DNA of 33,344 nucleotides from contig PLWW01000035.1 of NCBI GenBank assembly GCA_003153125.1, forward strand, positions 1-33,344, in the 5' to 3' direction. Positions 1-10,711 of the stretch are shown here, one piece after another. The stretch is from Candidatus Dormiibacterota bacterium. GTDB lineage: Bacteria > Chloroflexota > Dormibacteria > Aeolococcales > Aeolococcaceae. The notes beneath the pieces were generated by a model that saw only the letters and a list, made by a program, of their open reading frames with translations, did no database searches and was not told the origin of the DNA. The translations under genes were made by a program, and so were the position numbers. How positions within the stretch are numbered: position 1 is the first letter of the stretch; each line of letters starts with the position of its first letter.

Positions 1-137
1 CCTGGATCACCGCGCGCGAGGAGAAGGAGGACCCCGAGGTCGCCGGGGAGAGCAACGAACGGCGTGCCTTCTACGCCCGCCTCCACGATGCCATCACCGC
101 GGCGCTGGCGCGCGAAAAGGCGCTGCCCTACTACTGA
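1..137 (+). CDS. C-terminal end of an unidentified protein (partial)
   Basis: An open frame enters from the left edge (first whole codon at 3) and ends at TGA 135-137, giving about 44 charged residues ending in LPYY. The composition (many Glu, Arg and Ala, helical character) is that of a real cytosolic protein tail, but there is no motif from which I can name a family. The 94 bp between its stop and the next start, and the change to secreted proteins, suggest it lies outside the polysaccharide locus. Confidence 0.55.
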   Translation, partial: WITAREEKEDPEVAGESNERRAFYARLHDAITAALAREKALPYY

Positions 138-186
138 CGGTCGCGGTCGACGAGGGGCCCCGTAAACGGCGCCGGTCCGTCTTTGC

Positions 187-192
187 TAGCAT
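187..192 (+). promoter_or_regulatory. possible -10 box (TAGCAT) for the Ig-like/DUF4012 pair
   Basis: TAGCAT followed by CCA lies 39 bases before the GTG start at 232. The same TAGCATCCA string occurs upstream of the second Ig-like gene, at 28983-28975 on the minus strand. I see no good -35 box at either place, so this is a weak call resting mainly on the shared string. An AGGGGG ribosome binding site at 221-226 serves the gene. Confidence 0.22.
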
Positions 193-231
193 CCATCGGG
201 ATTAGCGCGTGGACGGGATAAGGGGGCTGTT

Positions 232-870
232 GTGAGAATCCGTCGACCGACCCACCTTCTCAAGGGCCTCCTCGTCGCGGGCATCGCCGTTGCTGGACTG
301 GCGGGCACGTCGGTTGTAGCTCACGCCTATCCCCCGCCGAAGGAAACCCACAGCCTTACCTGCTCTCCCGGCACCGTCAGCGCGAGCGGTGGCACGTGCA
401 CGCTCACCTTCACCGACAAGGCTAAGGGCGAGGGCGCGGGTCAGACGATCTGCTTTGACGTGAAGGGTGCGGGAACCGTCAGCCCCATGTGCTCCAACAC
501 CAACGCGAGCGGTCAGGCCACCACCACGTTCACGGCCAATGGCAGCTCCTGCCGGGGCGAGGGCAAGTCGGAGGGATCGAGCGCCAAGGCGACCATCGCA
601 GGCACGGAGGTCGAACCTCGCGACGAAGCCGGCCGCGCGCAGACGACCGTCAAGATCACCTGCCCGGACAACGACAACGACAAGGACAATTCACCGGGTT
701 CCGGATCCGGATCGACGACCACCACCACGACCTCAGCTCACACCACCGCCGCAACAGTCGCGCCGTTGAGCGCGGCTCAGGTCGTGCCCGTGGCCGCCGT
801 CGCGGTTGTGATCCTGGTTCTGTCGGTGGCGATCACCGGTCGGCTCCGCCTGCGCCGTCTGCGCCGGTAA
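232..870 (+). CDS. secreted Ig-like domain protein with C-terminal membrane anchor
   Basis: The protein has 212 residues and starts at GTG 232 behind AGGGGG at 221-226. Residues 1-32 form a signal peptide (basic RIRR, hydrophobic core, cleavage after AHA). Residues about 40-145 look like a bacterial Ig-like (Big/invasin type) domain with paired cysteines and a GAGTVSP...NASGQATTTFTA pattern. A Thr/Ser/Gly stalk with a run of six Thr follows at 155-175, then a membrane span at about 183-203 and an Arg-rich tail, so it should be displayed on the outer face of the membrane. Unlike its paralogue at 28419-28946 it has no LPxT motif. It sits 36 bp upstream of the DUF4012 gene, probably co-transcribed. 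Its specific role is unknown; the Ig-like call rests on the repeated pattern seen in both paralogues. Confidence 0.8.
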   Translation: MRIRRPTHLLKGLLVAGIAVAGLAGTSVVAHAYPPPKETHSLTCSPGTVSASGGTCTLTFTDKAKGEGAGQTICFDVKGAGTVSPMCSNTNASGQATTTFTANGSSCRGEGKSEGSSAKATIAGTEVEPRDEAGRAQTTVKITCPDNDNDKDNSPGSGSGSTTTTTTSAHTTAATVAPLSAAQVVPVAAVAVVILVLSVAITGRLRLRRLRR

Positions 871-906
871 CCAGGCCGGCCGCTCGGGCCGGGGATCTGC
901 CTGAGA

Positions 907-2763
907 ATGCAGATTCGCTACCAGCGAGGGTGGTCGTTCAAGCGCCTTCTGGCCACCGTCGGCCTGGTCGTGCTCTTCTTCGCGGTGGCGCTGGTGGTCG
1001 ACTTCTTCGTTCGTATCAGGCCGGCGTTGCAGGCTCTGCAGGATGGCCGCGACGCGGTGGTGAGTGCTGAGGCCGGCGCCAAGCTCGCGTTGGCCCACGG
1101 CGACTCCGCCAGCTTCGCCCTCGTCGATGCGGAGCTAAAACGGGCGCGCGATGACTTCACCACGAGTTCCGCGGTGATCGACGGCGGCTGGGAAACCGCC
1201 ATCGCCGCGCATCTGCCGTGGCTCGGCGACCAGGTCATCGCCGCCCAGGCCATGCGCCACGCCGGGGCGTCTGGGTGCCAGCTGGGCATCGACCTGCTGC
1301 CGGTGATCCAGCGGATCGAGCCCGCCACCGGCGCGACTGGCGGCGGCGGAGTCCTTGCGCGCCTCTGGCAGGTGGCAAGCGCCCAGGCGTCTGCGATCGT
1401 CGCCGCCCAGGGCGACCTCACCGGCCTCGACACCGCGATCGGTCAGATTCCATCCGGCGCTCTCATCGGCCAGCTCGAGCAGGTGCGGTCCACGATTCTT
1501 CAGAAGGCCGCGACCCTCTCGACCACCGCGCACGTGGCGCTCAACTTCCTCGCCGTGGCCCCGTCGGCGCTGGGCACCACCGAACGCCGGTATCTGCTTC
1601 TCGTCAACAACCCCGGCGAGGAGCGCCCGGGGGGGGGCTTTATCGGCGCGGTCGGCGAGGTCGATGTGCAGAAGGGGCAGATCTTGTCGGAGAACTTTTC
1701 GGACTCGGGTCTCTTCAACGGCAAGGTGCCAGCGGAGCCCGCGCCGCGGCCATTGGACACCTACCTTTTTCACGGCGTGCCGTGGGAGTTGTCAGATACC
1801 AACTGGGATGCCAACTTTCCTCTCTCGGCCGCCACCGTCAGCCGGTTCTATAGAGAGGCGACCGGTCATGCCATCGACGGCGTCATCTCGGTCGACCCGG
1901 TTGCCCTCTCGTACCTGCTGCAGGTCATCGGCCCCGTCCGAGTGCCGCCGTACCCGCAGGTCATCACGGCGACCAACACCCTCCTCGAAATCAACTACAT
2001 CACCAACAACGCCCGTCCCGGCGACCCGGGCAAGGTGTTCCTCCCGCCATTCGCGAAGCTGCTGTTCGACAGGCTTCTCAAGCCCGCCAACGGCCAGCTG
2101 AACGCACTGGTCAGTGCGCTGGGACGCGGGGTGCAGGAGAAACATGTCGTGCTCAACTTCACAGATGCTCCGCTCGAGCGCGTTGTCCAGGGCATCAACG
2201 CCGGGGGCCAGCTGCTCAGCCCGCCTCAGGACGGGCTGTTGGTGGCGGACGCCAACCTGTCTGGAGGGAAGGACGACCTGTTTGTCGATCGCCACTTCGC
2301 CCTCTCAGCGACGGTTGCCGGCAATGGGACGGTGCACGACAAGCTCGTGCTGACCTACCACAACCCTGTCCAGACCGATCCTGCCAACCTCCACCTCATC
2401 GTGAACCTCGCAAACGACTACGAGGATTACGTCCAGGTCTTCGTGCCGTCCTCTGCCAGCCTGGACGGGATCACGGTCACCGCCGGGGGATCGACCACCT
2501 CAGTGAGCGCGGAGGACATCACCAGCGAGGGCTCGCGCGCCGTGTTCGCCTATTTTCTGACCGTGCCAAAGGGACAGACGGTGTCCCTCGAGTTCGACTA
2601 CAGTGGCCCCTTCGCCGCGCCCAGCGAGGGATACCACCTCGGCTGGGAAAAGGAGTTGAACGCCCTCACCTGGCCGATCGCAGTCGACGTGCAGGCTCCC
2701 GGGCGGCCGTTGCGCCATTGGACGTCTGACCTCAGCGTCGACCGCCAGTTCACTGCTCCCTAA
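907..2763 (+). CDS. DUF4012 family membrane-anchored extracellular protein (copy 1)
   Basis: The protein has 618 residues. A short basic N-terminus precedes one membrane span at about 12-34, and the rest should lie outside the cell. The DUF4012 signature is clear: LLLVNNPGEERPGGGFIGAV at about 231-250, then a VPPYPQVIT segment and ARPGDPGKVFLPPF further on. The function of DUF4012 is not established; the family is often found near surface-polysaccharide genes. It follows the Ig-like gene by 36 bp in the same direction. A diverged paralogue lies at 29070-31058 on the opposite strand, also next to an Ig-like gene. No strong ribosome binding site precedes ATG 907, so it may be translated in coupling with the upstream gene. 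Confidence 0.88.
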   Translation: MQIRYQRGWSFKRLLATVGLVVLFFAVALVVDFFVRIRPALQALQDGRDAVVSAEAGAKLALAHGDSASFALVDAELKRARDDFTTSSAVIDGGWETAIAAHLPWLGDQVIAAQAMRHAGASGCQLGIDLLPVIQRIEPATGATGGGGVLARLWQVASAQASAIVAAQGDLTGLDTAIGQIPSGALIGQLEQVRSTILQKAATLSTTAHVALNFLAVAPSALGTTERRYLLLVNNPGEERPGGGFIGAVGEVDVQKGQILSENFSDSGLFNGKVPAEPAPRPLDTYLFHGVPWELSDTNWDANFPLSAATVSRFYREATGHAIDGVISVDPVALSYLLQVIGPVRVPPYPQVITATNTLLEINYITNNARPGDPGKVFLPPFAKLLFDRLLKPANGQLNALVSALGRGVQEKHVVLNFTDAPLERVVQGINAGGQLLSPPQDGLLVADANLSGGKDDLFVDRHFALSATVAGNGTVHDKLVLTYHNPVQTDPANLHLIVNLANDYEDYVQVFVPSSASLDGITVTAGGSTTSVSAEDITSEGSRAVFAYFLTVPKGQTVSLEFDYSGPFAAPSEGYHLGWEKELNALTWPIAVDVQAPGRPLRHWTSDLSVDRQFTAP

Positions 2764-2823
2764 CGCTCGCCGTCGGTTTGTTGGATCACATCCTCGCGAG
2801 GGCGCAAGCTGGCATCTCCGGGT

Positions 2824-3786
2824 TCACAACGCGTCCGCGGTGCCCCTGTGAGCGCGATACCACTGGACGGTCTCCGCGAGCCCATGCTTAAATGTGGTCT
2901 CCGCACGAAACCCGAAACGCTCCTGCGCCCGTGAGGTATCAAGCTTCCGGCGCGGTTGTCCGTTTGGTCTGGACGTATCCCACTCGATCGCCCCGGTGAA
3001 TCCAACTGCCGTTCGCACGCGCTCGGCCAGATCGCGGATGGAGATTTCCTCCCCAGAGCCGAGGTTGACGGGTTCTGCTCCGTCGTAGCTCTCGAGCGCC
3101 AAACGGAAAGCCCGCGCGGCGTCGGCGACGTACAGAAACTCCCGGGTCGGGCTGCCGTCGCCCCACAGGCTCACAGAGGGCTGGCCGGCCTCAGTGGCCT
3201 CGACAAACTTGCGGATCATTCCGGGGATGACGTGCCCCCTCTCAACGTCGAAATTGTCGCCCGGCCCGTAGAGGTTGACAGGGAACAGGCAAATGGCGTT
3301 TGTGCCGTATTCCTCTCGGTACGCCTGCGCCTGGACCAGCAGCATCTTCTTCGCGAGGCCGTAGGGGGCGTTGGTTTCTTCGGGGTACCCGTTCCACAAG
3401 TCGTCTTCCCGGAATGGGATGGGAGTGAACTTTGGGTAGGCACACACAGTTCCTGCGACCACCACCTTTGCCACCTCAGAGACTCGGCACGCCTCAAGCA
3501 GTTCGATGCCCATGATGGCGTTCTCGTAAAAGAATCGACCAGGCGAAGCCTGGTTGGCGCCAATCCCACCGACAACCGCCGCAAGGTGCACCACGGCATC
3601 GGGGCGCAGTTCCGCAAGCATTCGGTCAATCTCATCGCGATGTCGCAGGTCGTACGTCTGATGACCGACCGGGAACACTCGGGCGCCGGCGCCCTCGAAC
3701 TCCCTGGCGACATACGTCCCCAAGAAACCCGTTCCTCCGGTGACGACCACTGTCTTGTCTTTGACTAGCAATTGACTGCCCAACAC
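2824..3786 (-). CDS. fcl: GDP-L-fucose synthase (epimerase/reductase)
   Basis: The enzyme converts GDP-4-keto-6-deoxy-mannose to GDP-L-fucose with NADPH in the cytoplasm, the step after Gmd. It has 320 residues, normal for the family. It has the Rossmann motif GGTGFLG (17-23), the GTVCAYP strand carrying the catalytic hydroxyl residue (112-118), YGLAK with Tyr142/Lys146, [10 protein letters not shown], and the TREFLYV segment typical of WcaG/Fcl. The start shown is GTG 3786; the ribosome binding site is poor and TTG codons just downstream are alternatives. It is divergent from gmd at 3947, so the two GDP-fucose genes share one intergenic region. It converges with the DUF4012 gene across 60 bp. 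A 4-reductase of another GDP-6-deoxyhexose is possible, but the motif set fits fucose synthase best. Confidence 0.9.
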   Translation of the reverse strand: MLGSQLLVKDKTVVVTGGTGFLGTYVAREFEGAGARVFPVGHQTYDLRHRDEIDRMLAELRPDAVVHLAAVVGGIGANQASPGRFFYENAIMGIELLEACRVSEVAKVVVAGTVCAYPKFTPIPFREDDLWNGYPEETNAPYGLAKKMLLVQAQAYREEYGTNAICLFPVNLYGPGDNFDVERGHVIPGMIRKFVEATEAGQPSVSLWGDGSPTREFLYVADAARAFRLALESYDGAEPVNLGSGEEISIRDLAERVRTAVGFTGAIEWDTSRPNGQPRRKLDTSRAQERFGFRAETTFKHGLAETVQWYRAHRGTADAL

Positions 3787-3814
3787 GAACGATGGCTCTT
3801 TCGCACGTCATCCG

Positions 3815-3820
3815 AGTATA
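3815..3820 (-). promoter_or_regulatory. possible -10 box (TATACT) for fcl
   Basis: On the minus strand TATACT lies 29 bases before the fcl start in the divergent fcl/gmd intergenic region. The hexamer is one change from the sigma-70 consensus and stands out in high-GC DNA. No convincing -35 box is visible at 16-18 bases. Confidence 0.3.
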
Positions 3821-3946
3821 GCCGTGAGAAGGAAACCGTCTCCGCGCTCGCCCGACGGGTGTGGACGACTAAGGTCTCGACGCCGCCTTCTTCGCGTAGT
3901 ATCACCCTCGGTTTGCCACCGGGGAGATGAGGAAGACGCGCTGGCC

Positions 3947-4956
3947 ATGACCAAGACGGCCTTGATTACCGGAATCACCGGCCAGGACGGCTCCTACCTC
4001 GCCGAACTTTTGCTCTCAAAAGGCTACGAGGTTCACGGCATAGTGCGTCGCTCATCGACGTTCAATACCGAGCGGCTTGATGACATCTATCAAGATCGGC
4101 ATACATCGCACCGACGATTGTTCCTTCACTACGGCGATCTGGCCGACGCGGTGGGGTTGGTCAATCTGGTGCGCGACGTGGTGCCAAGCGAGGTCTATCA
4201 CCTCGGTGCGCAGAGTCACGTCAAGGTGAGTTTTGAGATGCCAGAGTACACCGCCAATGTGACTGGAATTGGCACGATTCGGATTCTCGAAGCGATTCGC
4301 GCGGCGGGCGTCGACACGCGGTTTTATCAAGCGTCCTCGTCAGAGATGTACGGCGCAACACCTGCACCCCAAAACGAGCACACGCCGTTTCATCCCCGCT
4401 CCCCTTACGGAGTGTCGAAGCTGTTTGGTTATTGGGCGACCATCAACTACCGCGAGTCCTATGGCATGTACGCTGTGAATGGAGTCCTGTTCAACCACGA
4501 GAGCCCCAGGCGGGGTGAGACGTTCGTCACGCGGAAGATCACTCGCGCCGCCGCCCGGATAAAGGCGGGGCTGCAAGACACCCTCTACTTGGGCAACCTG
4601 GACGCGATTCGGGACTGGGGATATGCACCAGAATATGTCGAAGGTATGTGGCGCATGCTGCAGGTTGACGCGCCATCCGACTACGTACTCGCTACCGGAG
4701 TGGGCGCGACGGTCCGAGAGTTTGCCGACGTCACCTTTACCGCCCTGGGTTTGAACTGGTCCGAGCACGTCAAGGTGGATGAAACGTACCTGCGGCCAGC
4801 TGACGTGGAGGTCCTCATTGGAGATGCCTCGCACGCGAAGGCGGCCCTCGGTTGGGCGCCACGGACACTGTGGAATGACTTGGCGCAACTCATGGCGGAG
4901 GCAGACTGGAAGCTGGTCGACGATCACCTATCGGGTCGGCGGGTTCGGATCGACCG

Positions 4957-4960
<4 letters not shown>
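3947..4960 (+). CDS. gmd: GDP-mannose 4,6-dehydratase
   Basis: The enzyme dehydrates GDP-D-mannose to GDP-4-keto-6-deoxy-D-mannose, the committed step toward GDP-L-fucose. I chose ATG 3947 because the protein then begins directly with the Rossmann strand (GITGQDG at 9-15) and GAGGAAG lies at 3929-3935; the frame is open further upstream but without family sequence. This gives 337 residues, a normal length. SSSEMYG (about 130-136) and YGVSK (Tyr154, Lys158) form the catalytic set, and [17 protein letters not shown] is the classic GMD stretch. It is divergent from fcl. Its stop overlaps the decayed end of a second gmd on the opposite strand. Confidence 0.93.
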
Positions 4961-6684
<1,724 letters not shown>

Positions 6685-6770
6685 ACCGTCACCACAAATG
6701 CCTCTGGCCAGACCGTGCCGGCACGGGAGATCCCACCGGGAGGTGGGTCAGTGCGACTGCCAAGCTGAGA

Positions 6771-7646
6771 CTAACGTACGAGACCCGCGCTTCGCATCGA
6801 GGCAATCTCGGAAGCGATGCCTTCGGAAAAGGTGCGCGGGTGGTAATGCAGCTCCTTTCGCGGCTTGGTGATATCGAACGCCTTGTCCTCAAGGAGGCGC
6901 AGCACCTGCTCTTCCGTGACCGGGAACCCAGGGACATGGCCGGCCCAGCGCGCGATGACCGCGGCCTCCCTGCCTCTGATGTTAACCAACCGAATTCGAC
7001 GGCCGAGCAGCGTCGCTATGGTGCGTATGATCTGACGAAACGGCACGGCTTGCGGGCCAGCCAGATTGTAGTCTTCGTTTTCGGTGTGCCGCTCATTAAT
7101 TGCGGCGACAATACCAGCGGCCAAGTCGTCCACGTGGACGGGCTGCATGAGGGCACGTCCGGCGCCCACGACTGGCGCTATCGGTGATCGCGACAGGAAG
7201 CGAACAAGTCGGTTCATGTTCTTGTCACGGGGAGTCCCGTAAATCATGGTTGGTCGCAAGATTGTGTATGTCAACCCGCTCGCTCGGATCAGAGCCTCGT
7301 TATCCCGGTACATCTGGGCAAACTGGTTGTACCGCGAAAACATTCCCGTCGTCGTAACGAAGTACGCTCGCTGGACCCCGCTCCGCAGGAGCGCATCAAC
7401 CGACGCCGGGTAGAACCTTGGATGCGTCATGTCAACATAACTCACCCCCGGGCTGAGGGCACCTTGGAGGGACCGAGAGTCGGAGACATCGCCGACGTAA
7501 AGGCTCATTCCGAGAGCACTGAGGAAGCTCACATCTGAGCGCGATCGTACGAAGCAGGTAATGTTGTCCATTCCGACTTTGTCCGCTAGCAACTTGACGG
7601 TCCGTCCGCCAGTGTCTGATGTGGCGCCACTAACGACGTAACGCAA
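6771..7646 (-). CDS. NAD(P)-binding SDR-family protein (atypical, NmrA/epimerase-like)
   Basis: The chosen start is TTG 7646 because AAGGAG lies at 7659-7654, seven bases ahead, and the protein then begins at the Rossmann strand (LRYVVSGATSDTGG). An ATG at 7691 is in frame but lacks a ribosome binding site. This gives 291 residues. The nucleotide-binding loop is GATSDTGG (7-14), followed by a typical SDR-a layout: a TTTGMFS strand, an ILRPTMIYGTPRDKNM segment and a QPVHVDDLA region. It lacks a classic YxxxK in the expected place, so it may be an atypical reductase or epimerase of the NmrA type. The gene follows the GT4 gene at 7701 and precedes the WecA-like gene. The substrate is unknown; a nucleotide sugar or lipid-linked sugar is inferred from context. 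Confidence 0.82.
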   Translation of the reverse strand: MRYVVSGATSDTGGRTVKLLADKVGMDNITCFVRSRSDVSFLSALGMSLYVGDVSDSRSLQGALSPGVSYVDMTHPRFYPASVDALLRSGVQRAYFVTTTGMFSRYNQFAQMYRDNEALIRASGLTYTILRPTMIYGTPRDKNMNRLVRFLSRSPIAPVVGAGRALMQPVHVDDLAAGIVAAINERHTENEDYNLAGPQAVPFRQIIRTIATLLGRRIRLVNIRGREAAVIARWAGHVPGFPVTEEQVLRLLEDKAFDITKPRKELHYHPRTFSEGIASEIASMRSAGLVR

Positions 7647-7700
7647 ATCTAAACTCCTTGCATCGGCGCCCAGGCCATCTCGCCGCAGCATCGACCGCGA

Positions 7701-8909
7701 CTACGCCCGGAGAGTCTTGTAGAAGAGATCGGCAACCTGCGGCAGGGTATAACGCCGCAGGAACACCTCGCGAGCATTGTGACCAAGAGTTGCGCGATCT
7801 GCTGGCGAGTTGGCCAGCGCGCTCAGAGCCGCACTCAGGTGAACGGAGTCACCGTGATCGACCTGGACGCCGCAGGCGGCCTCCGCAAGGACGAGCGCGA
7901 CCTCAGATTCCGGTGAGACCAGCGCCACGGTGGGTCTTCCCGACGCCAGAATGTTGTAAAACTTGCTGGGCACGCCGAGTCCGGTGGAGCCGGGCATCGT
8001 AGTAATCAAAGAGATATCGGCGCCAGCGAGTAGATCAGGGTAGTCTGCGGCAGGAACCATGGGCAGCAGGCGTACATTTGCGATCCTTTCTGCACGAATG
8101 CGCGACGACACATGATTGCGCATCGCACCCTCACCCACAATGACCACGGTCATCTCAGGGCTGGTGACTGTCAACCGCTTTGCCGCATCCAGAATCGTGT
8201 CGAGGTCCGCGTACTTACCGAGATTTCCGGCGTACAACGCCACGATCCCTGTGAGTCCCAACGATTCACGAAAGCGACTGCTCACCTCAGGAAGAAAGCG
8301 ATTCGGATCTGACCAGTTCGGGGCGACGATAATCTGACGCGCGGGTACACCGTATCTCGTCGCGAGGTGGTCGCGCATGCAGCGGCCCAGAACAACGGTT
8401 GTGCGCGCCCCGTGCAGCCACGTTTTCTGGGCTGCAGCGAACCATCTCGCGAGCTTTCCCTGCCGAGGCAACGCGCCGAGGGCGATCGCGAGATCGGGGT
8501 AGAGGTCGTGAACCAGGTAAATGTACGGCGTGCGGCGCAGCCTCCGGAGTAACCAGGCGGCGAAGGGCAGTGAAGGGGGGTTGGTGACGACAAGAACTCG
8601 GTCGTACGGGGGTAAAACGAATAGGCGCCGGATGACGCCGAGGGTGAACACGGCTCCGGCCGCCAGTCGAAGCGCGGTGGAAGGGCGGTTGGACTTTGGT
8701 GTTCGCAACCGGCGTATGGTCACGCCTTCCCAAACTTCGTATCGCGGGAGCCGTTTGGGACCCTGACGGTAGACGTTCGTGCTCGAAATGACGTCGATCT
8801 CCAGGTCGGAGTAGCGGGCCGCAAGGTACTGTGCGAGTTCTGACAACACGGTACCGGTCCCACCCGTCGTGTCCGGATGGAAATATTCAGTCAGAATGCA
8901 AACTCTCAT
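7701..8909 (-). CDS. GT4-family glycosyltransferase (WcaI/WbuB-like)
   Basis: A 402-residue GT-B fold glycosyltransferase. I place the start at ATG 8909 because GAGG lies seven bases ahead and the protein then begins MRVCILTEYFHPD, the usual family start; the frame is open for 24 more bases. The N-terminal half contains TGGTGTVLSEL and YLVHDLYPDLA. The C-terminal half has YAGNLGKYADLDTILDA, VIVGEG and the donor-site region GLGVPSKFYNILASGRPTVA, which places it in the WcaI/WbuB-like group often using HexNAc or fucosamine-type donors. It should act on the cytoplasmic face, adding a sugar to the lipid-linked repeat unit. It is followed closely by the SDR gene. Donor and linkage cannot be read. 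Confidence 0.9.
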   Translation of the reverse strand: MRVCILTEYFHPDTTGGTGTVLSELAQYLAARYSDLEIDVISSTNVYRQGPKRLPRYEVWEGVTIRRLRTPKSNRPSTALRLAAGAVFTLGVIRRLFVLPPYDRVLVVTNPPSLPFAAWLLRRLRRTPYIYLVHDLYPDLAIALGALPRQGKLARWFAAAQKTWLHGARTTVVLGRCMRDHLATRYGVPARQIIVAPNWSDPNRFLPEVSSRFRESLGLTGIVALYAGNLGKYADLDTILDAAKRLTVTSPEMTVVIVGEGAMRNHVSSRIRAERIANVRLLPMVPAADYPDLLAGADISLITTMPGSTGLGVPSKFYNILASGRPTVALVSPESEVALVLAEAACGVQVDHGDSVHLSAALSALANSPADRATLGHNAREVFLRRYTLPQVADLFYKTLRA

Positions 8910-9320
8910 TGGCGAGCCTCGGGGCACCGGCAACTCGATCGCCTCACTCGGTTCGATGTCCCACGGAATGGTAGGCGGCGGATCCCCGACCCTGAGGAAT
9001 TTGGGCTCACGGCGACGGACGCACGCAGATGCTCTTCAACTACGACGGTCGCGGTTGCACCCAAAGGGTGGTCGACAGGTCCATAGCCTTCCGCTTTGGC
9101 GCGGCGGTGCGTCGCTGCAGGTCCCTTGACTTGCGGCGGCCTTGTCGGCTCGGCTCGGATAGTCGGATTCTCCCCGGGGCCGGAGCGCGGACTGGCAGGA
9201 AGCGCTGGCGACGCGTTCCATAGACGCTGCTGTTGACGATGCCTAATCGCGACATCCGCACCTAGGACGGTGGTCGCCTTCAAGGGAGTGCGCGCTGCCC
9301 AGCGCCCTTGATCGTTGACA
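8910..9320. other. 411-bp gap between two glycosyltransferase genes
   Basis: No frame on either strand reads as a recognisable protein. Open frames here, including the minus-strand extension into 9742, have shadow-like composition rich in Arg, Ser and Pro. The preceding GT4 ends at 9321 and the next GT4 begins at 8909 with its own ribosome binding site, so the gap may hold a promoter or the residue of a lost gene. I see no clear promoter, hairpin or repeat. Confidence 0.4.
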
Positions 9321-10418
9321 CTACGACGCCCGGAGTACGTCGACATATAGCTGTCGATAATCGTCGACGACCCGCTTCCAGGCGAAAGACTGGGCGCGCG
9401 CCAGCCCGGCGGCGCGCAACCTTTCGGCAACCTCCGGGCTTGACAGAACCTGGTAAACGGCGGAAGCCAGGGCGTGGGCGTCGTGGGGAGGGGCGATGAG
9501 CCCAGCCCCGGCGAGGAGTTCCTCGAGAGCCCTGATGTCGGACGCCACGACCGGTGTTCCGCAGGCCATCGCTTCGAGAACAGGCAGTCCGAACCCCTCG
9601 TGGAGAGAGGGGAAGATGAGTGCATCGACCGCCCCGTAAATGGAGCACAACTCGGCATCCCCCGGACGTCCCAGCTCTTTGATATGTGCCACAATTCCCA
9701 GATCAGCCGCGAGTTGCCGCATCTCTCGACTAAGCGCCACACCCACTCGTGCCAGGCCTACGTCTGTCCCGGAGGCGCGCAGCTCTGCCACCGTTAGGAG
9801 GGTGGCTGGCACGTTCTTGTAGAAGCCGCCGGTGTTCACATGGAGGAGAATAAAGCGGTCCTCCATCTTCAGGCGGTGCCTCGCTGCGTCCCTCTGCGCA
9901 GTGGGCATCGGGCGGAATTCGGCCGCGACACCGCCGGGGATGACGTGGAGCCGCTCAGCGCGAACGTCGGTGAAGCGGAGCACGTCACGCTTTGTCGCCT
10001 CGGAATCGCAGGCGACAGCGGCAGCCCTGGCCATGGTGCTCACCTGCCGCCGAAAGCGCCCTACCGCGCGACGCTCACGTGGTGGCAGTTCACTTGGAGC
10101 TACTGCGAGAAGGGCGAGGTCATGACAGGTCACAACCGTCCGCTCCGCCGGCAGCACTCGCACCACGCCAGCATACGAGTGATCAATGATATGGAAAACG
10201 TCCGCCTGAGCAGTCCGAAGTACACGTGGATGCAGCACCGAGCGCTGTACGTAACTCTCCAGTCGCTGGAGGTGCGCGGCCTCCGCAAGCGCAAATTGGC
10301 GAGGGTATTGGTGCCGCAGCGACACGTCTGTGCCAATGAATCCCTGCGCCAGAGCATCGGCGAAGCGCATCGTGCTGAATGCACCATATCGCTTAGGCCG
10401 CACGAGGACGACGTCCAT
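9321..10418 (-). CDS. GT4-family glycosyltransferase
   Basis: A 365-residue GT-B glycosyltransferase beginning at ATG 10418 behind AAAGG. The acceptor-side half contains HIIDHSYAGVV and VVTCHDLALLAV. HVIPGGVAAEF marks the linker. The donor half has LLHVNTGGFYKNVPATLL and the GT4 EX7E motif in EGFGLPVLE, followed by ACGTPVVASDI. Such enzymes typically transfer mannose or a related hexose from GDP- or UDP-sugars with retention of configuration. It lies 8 bp downstream of a small open frame that follows the capD-like gene, so capD, the small frame and this gene probably form one transcript. Confidence 0.9.
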   Translation of the reverse strand: MDVVLVRPKRYGAFSTMRFADALAQGFIGTDVSLRHQYPRQFALAEAAHLQRLESYVQRSVLHPRVLRTAQADVFHIIDHSYAGVVRVLPAERTVVTCHDLALLAVAPSELPPRERRAVGRFRRQVSTMARAAAVACDSEATKRDVLRFTDVRAERLHVIPGGVAAEFRPMPTAQRDAARHRLKMEDRFILLHVNTGGFYKNVPATLLTVAELRASGTDVGLARVGVALSREMRQLAADLGIVAHIKELGRPGDAELCSIYGAVDALIFPSLHEGFGLPVLEAMACGTPVVASDIRALEELLAGAGLIAPPHDAHALASAVYQVLSSPEVAERLRAAGLARAQSFAWKRVVDDYRQLYVDVLRAS

Positions 10419-10426
10419 TCAGGCCT

Positions 10427-10660
10427 TTACCATGATCGTCCGCCTGCTGCTATACCCGCAGTGGTTCTGCCCAGACCGACTAGCGTCCGCGCGACCACAA
10501 CCTCAATGGAACCGGCGACGACCTGCGCATCCAGCTGCGCCAGTCTGGCGACGCACGGCTGCAGTGCACAGGTAGCTGGGTCTGTCCGGCACCAGGCGGT
10601 CGATCCGCCAATGCCCGAGTCCACGGAATTCAGCGATTGAGGCGAATCCTCATCGGTCAT
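10427..10660 (-). CDS. possible small protein between capD and a glycosyltransferase
   Basis: A 77-residue frame starting at ATG 10660 directly behind GGGAGG (10667-10662) and ending 8 bp before the next GT4 start. The spacing of Shine-Dalgarno to ATG is unusually short. The first half is acidic and polar with four Cys; the second half (AQVVAGSIEVVVARTLVGL) is alternating hydrophobic, like a beta-rich or amphipathic segment. The 14-base string GGGAGGAATGACCG over the start is also found at the start of the Ig-like gene at 28946, where an in-frame GTG sits at a better distance. I do not recognise a family. The position within an apparent operon is the main support. Confidence 0.4.
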   Translation of the reverse strand: MTDEDSPQSLNSVDSGIGGSTAWCRTDPATCALQPCVARLAQLDAQVVAGSIEVVVARTLVGLGRTTAGIAAGGRSW

Positions 10661-10711
10661 TCCTCCCTGTCGTGGTTCGTCCACTAGGTCAGTCGAACTC
10701 GGACGACGTGG

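Noticed and set aside
2792..2801. 10-bp palindrome CCTCGCGAGG between DUF4012 copy 1 and fcl
   Set aside because: Too short and without a loop or T-run; GC-rich palindromes of this size are expected by chance.
2956..3768. 270-codon open frame on the plus strand
   Set aside because: It is antisense to the GDP-L-fucose synthase gene and shows no family motif.
8906..9742. 278-codon minus-strand frame covering the gap at 8910-9320
   Set aside because: It runs through the GT4 gene at 9321-10418 in another frame, and its text is Ser/Pro/Arg-rich without any recognisable domain.
9840..10640. 266-codon open frame on the plus strand
   Set aside because: It is antisense to a clear GT4 gene and the small frame above it, with shadow-like composition.
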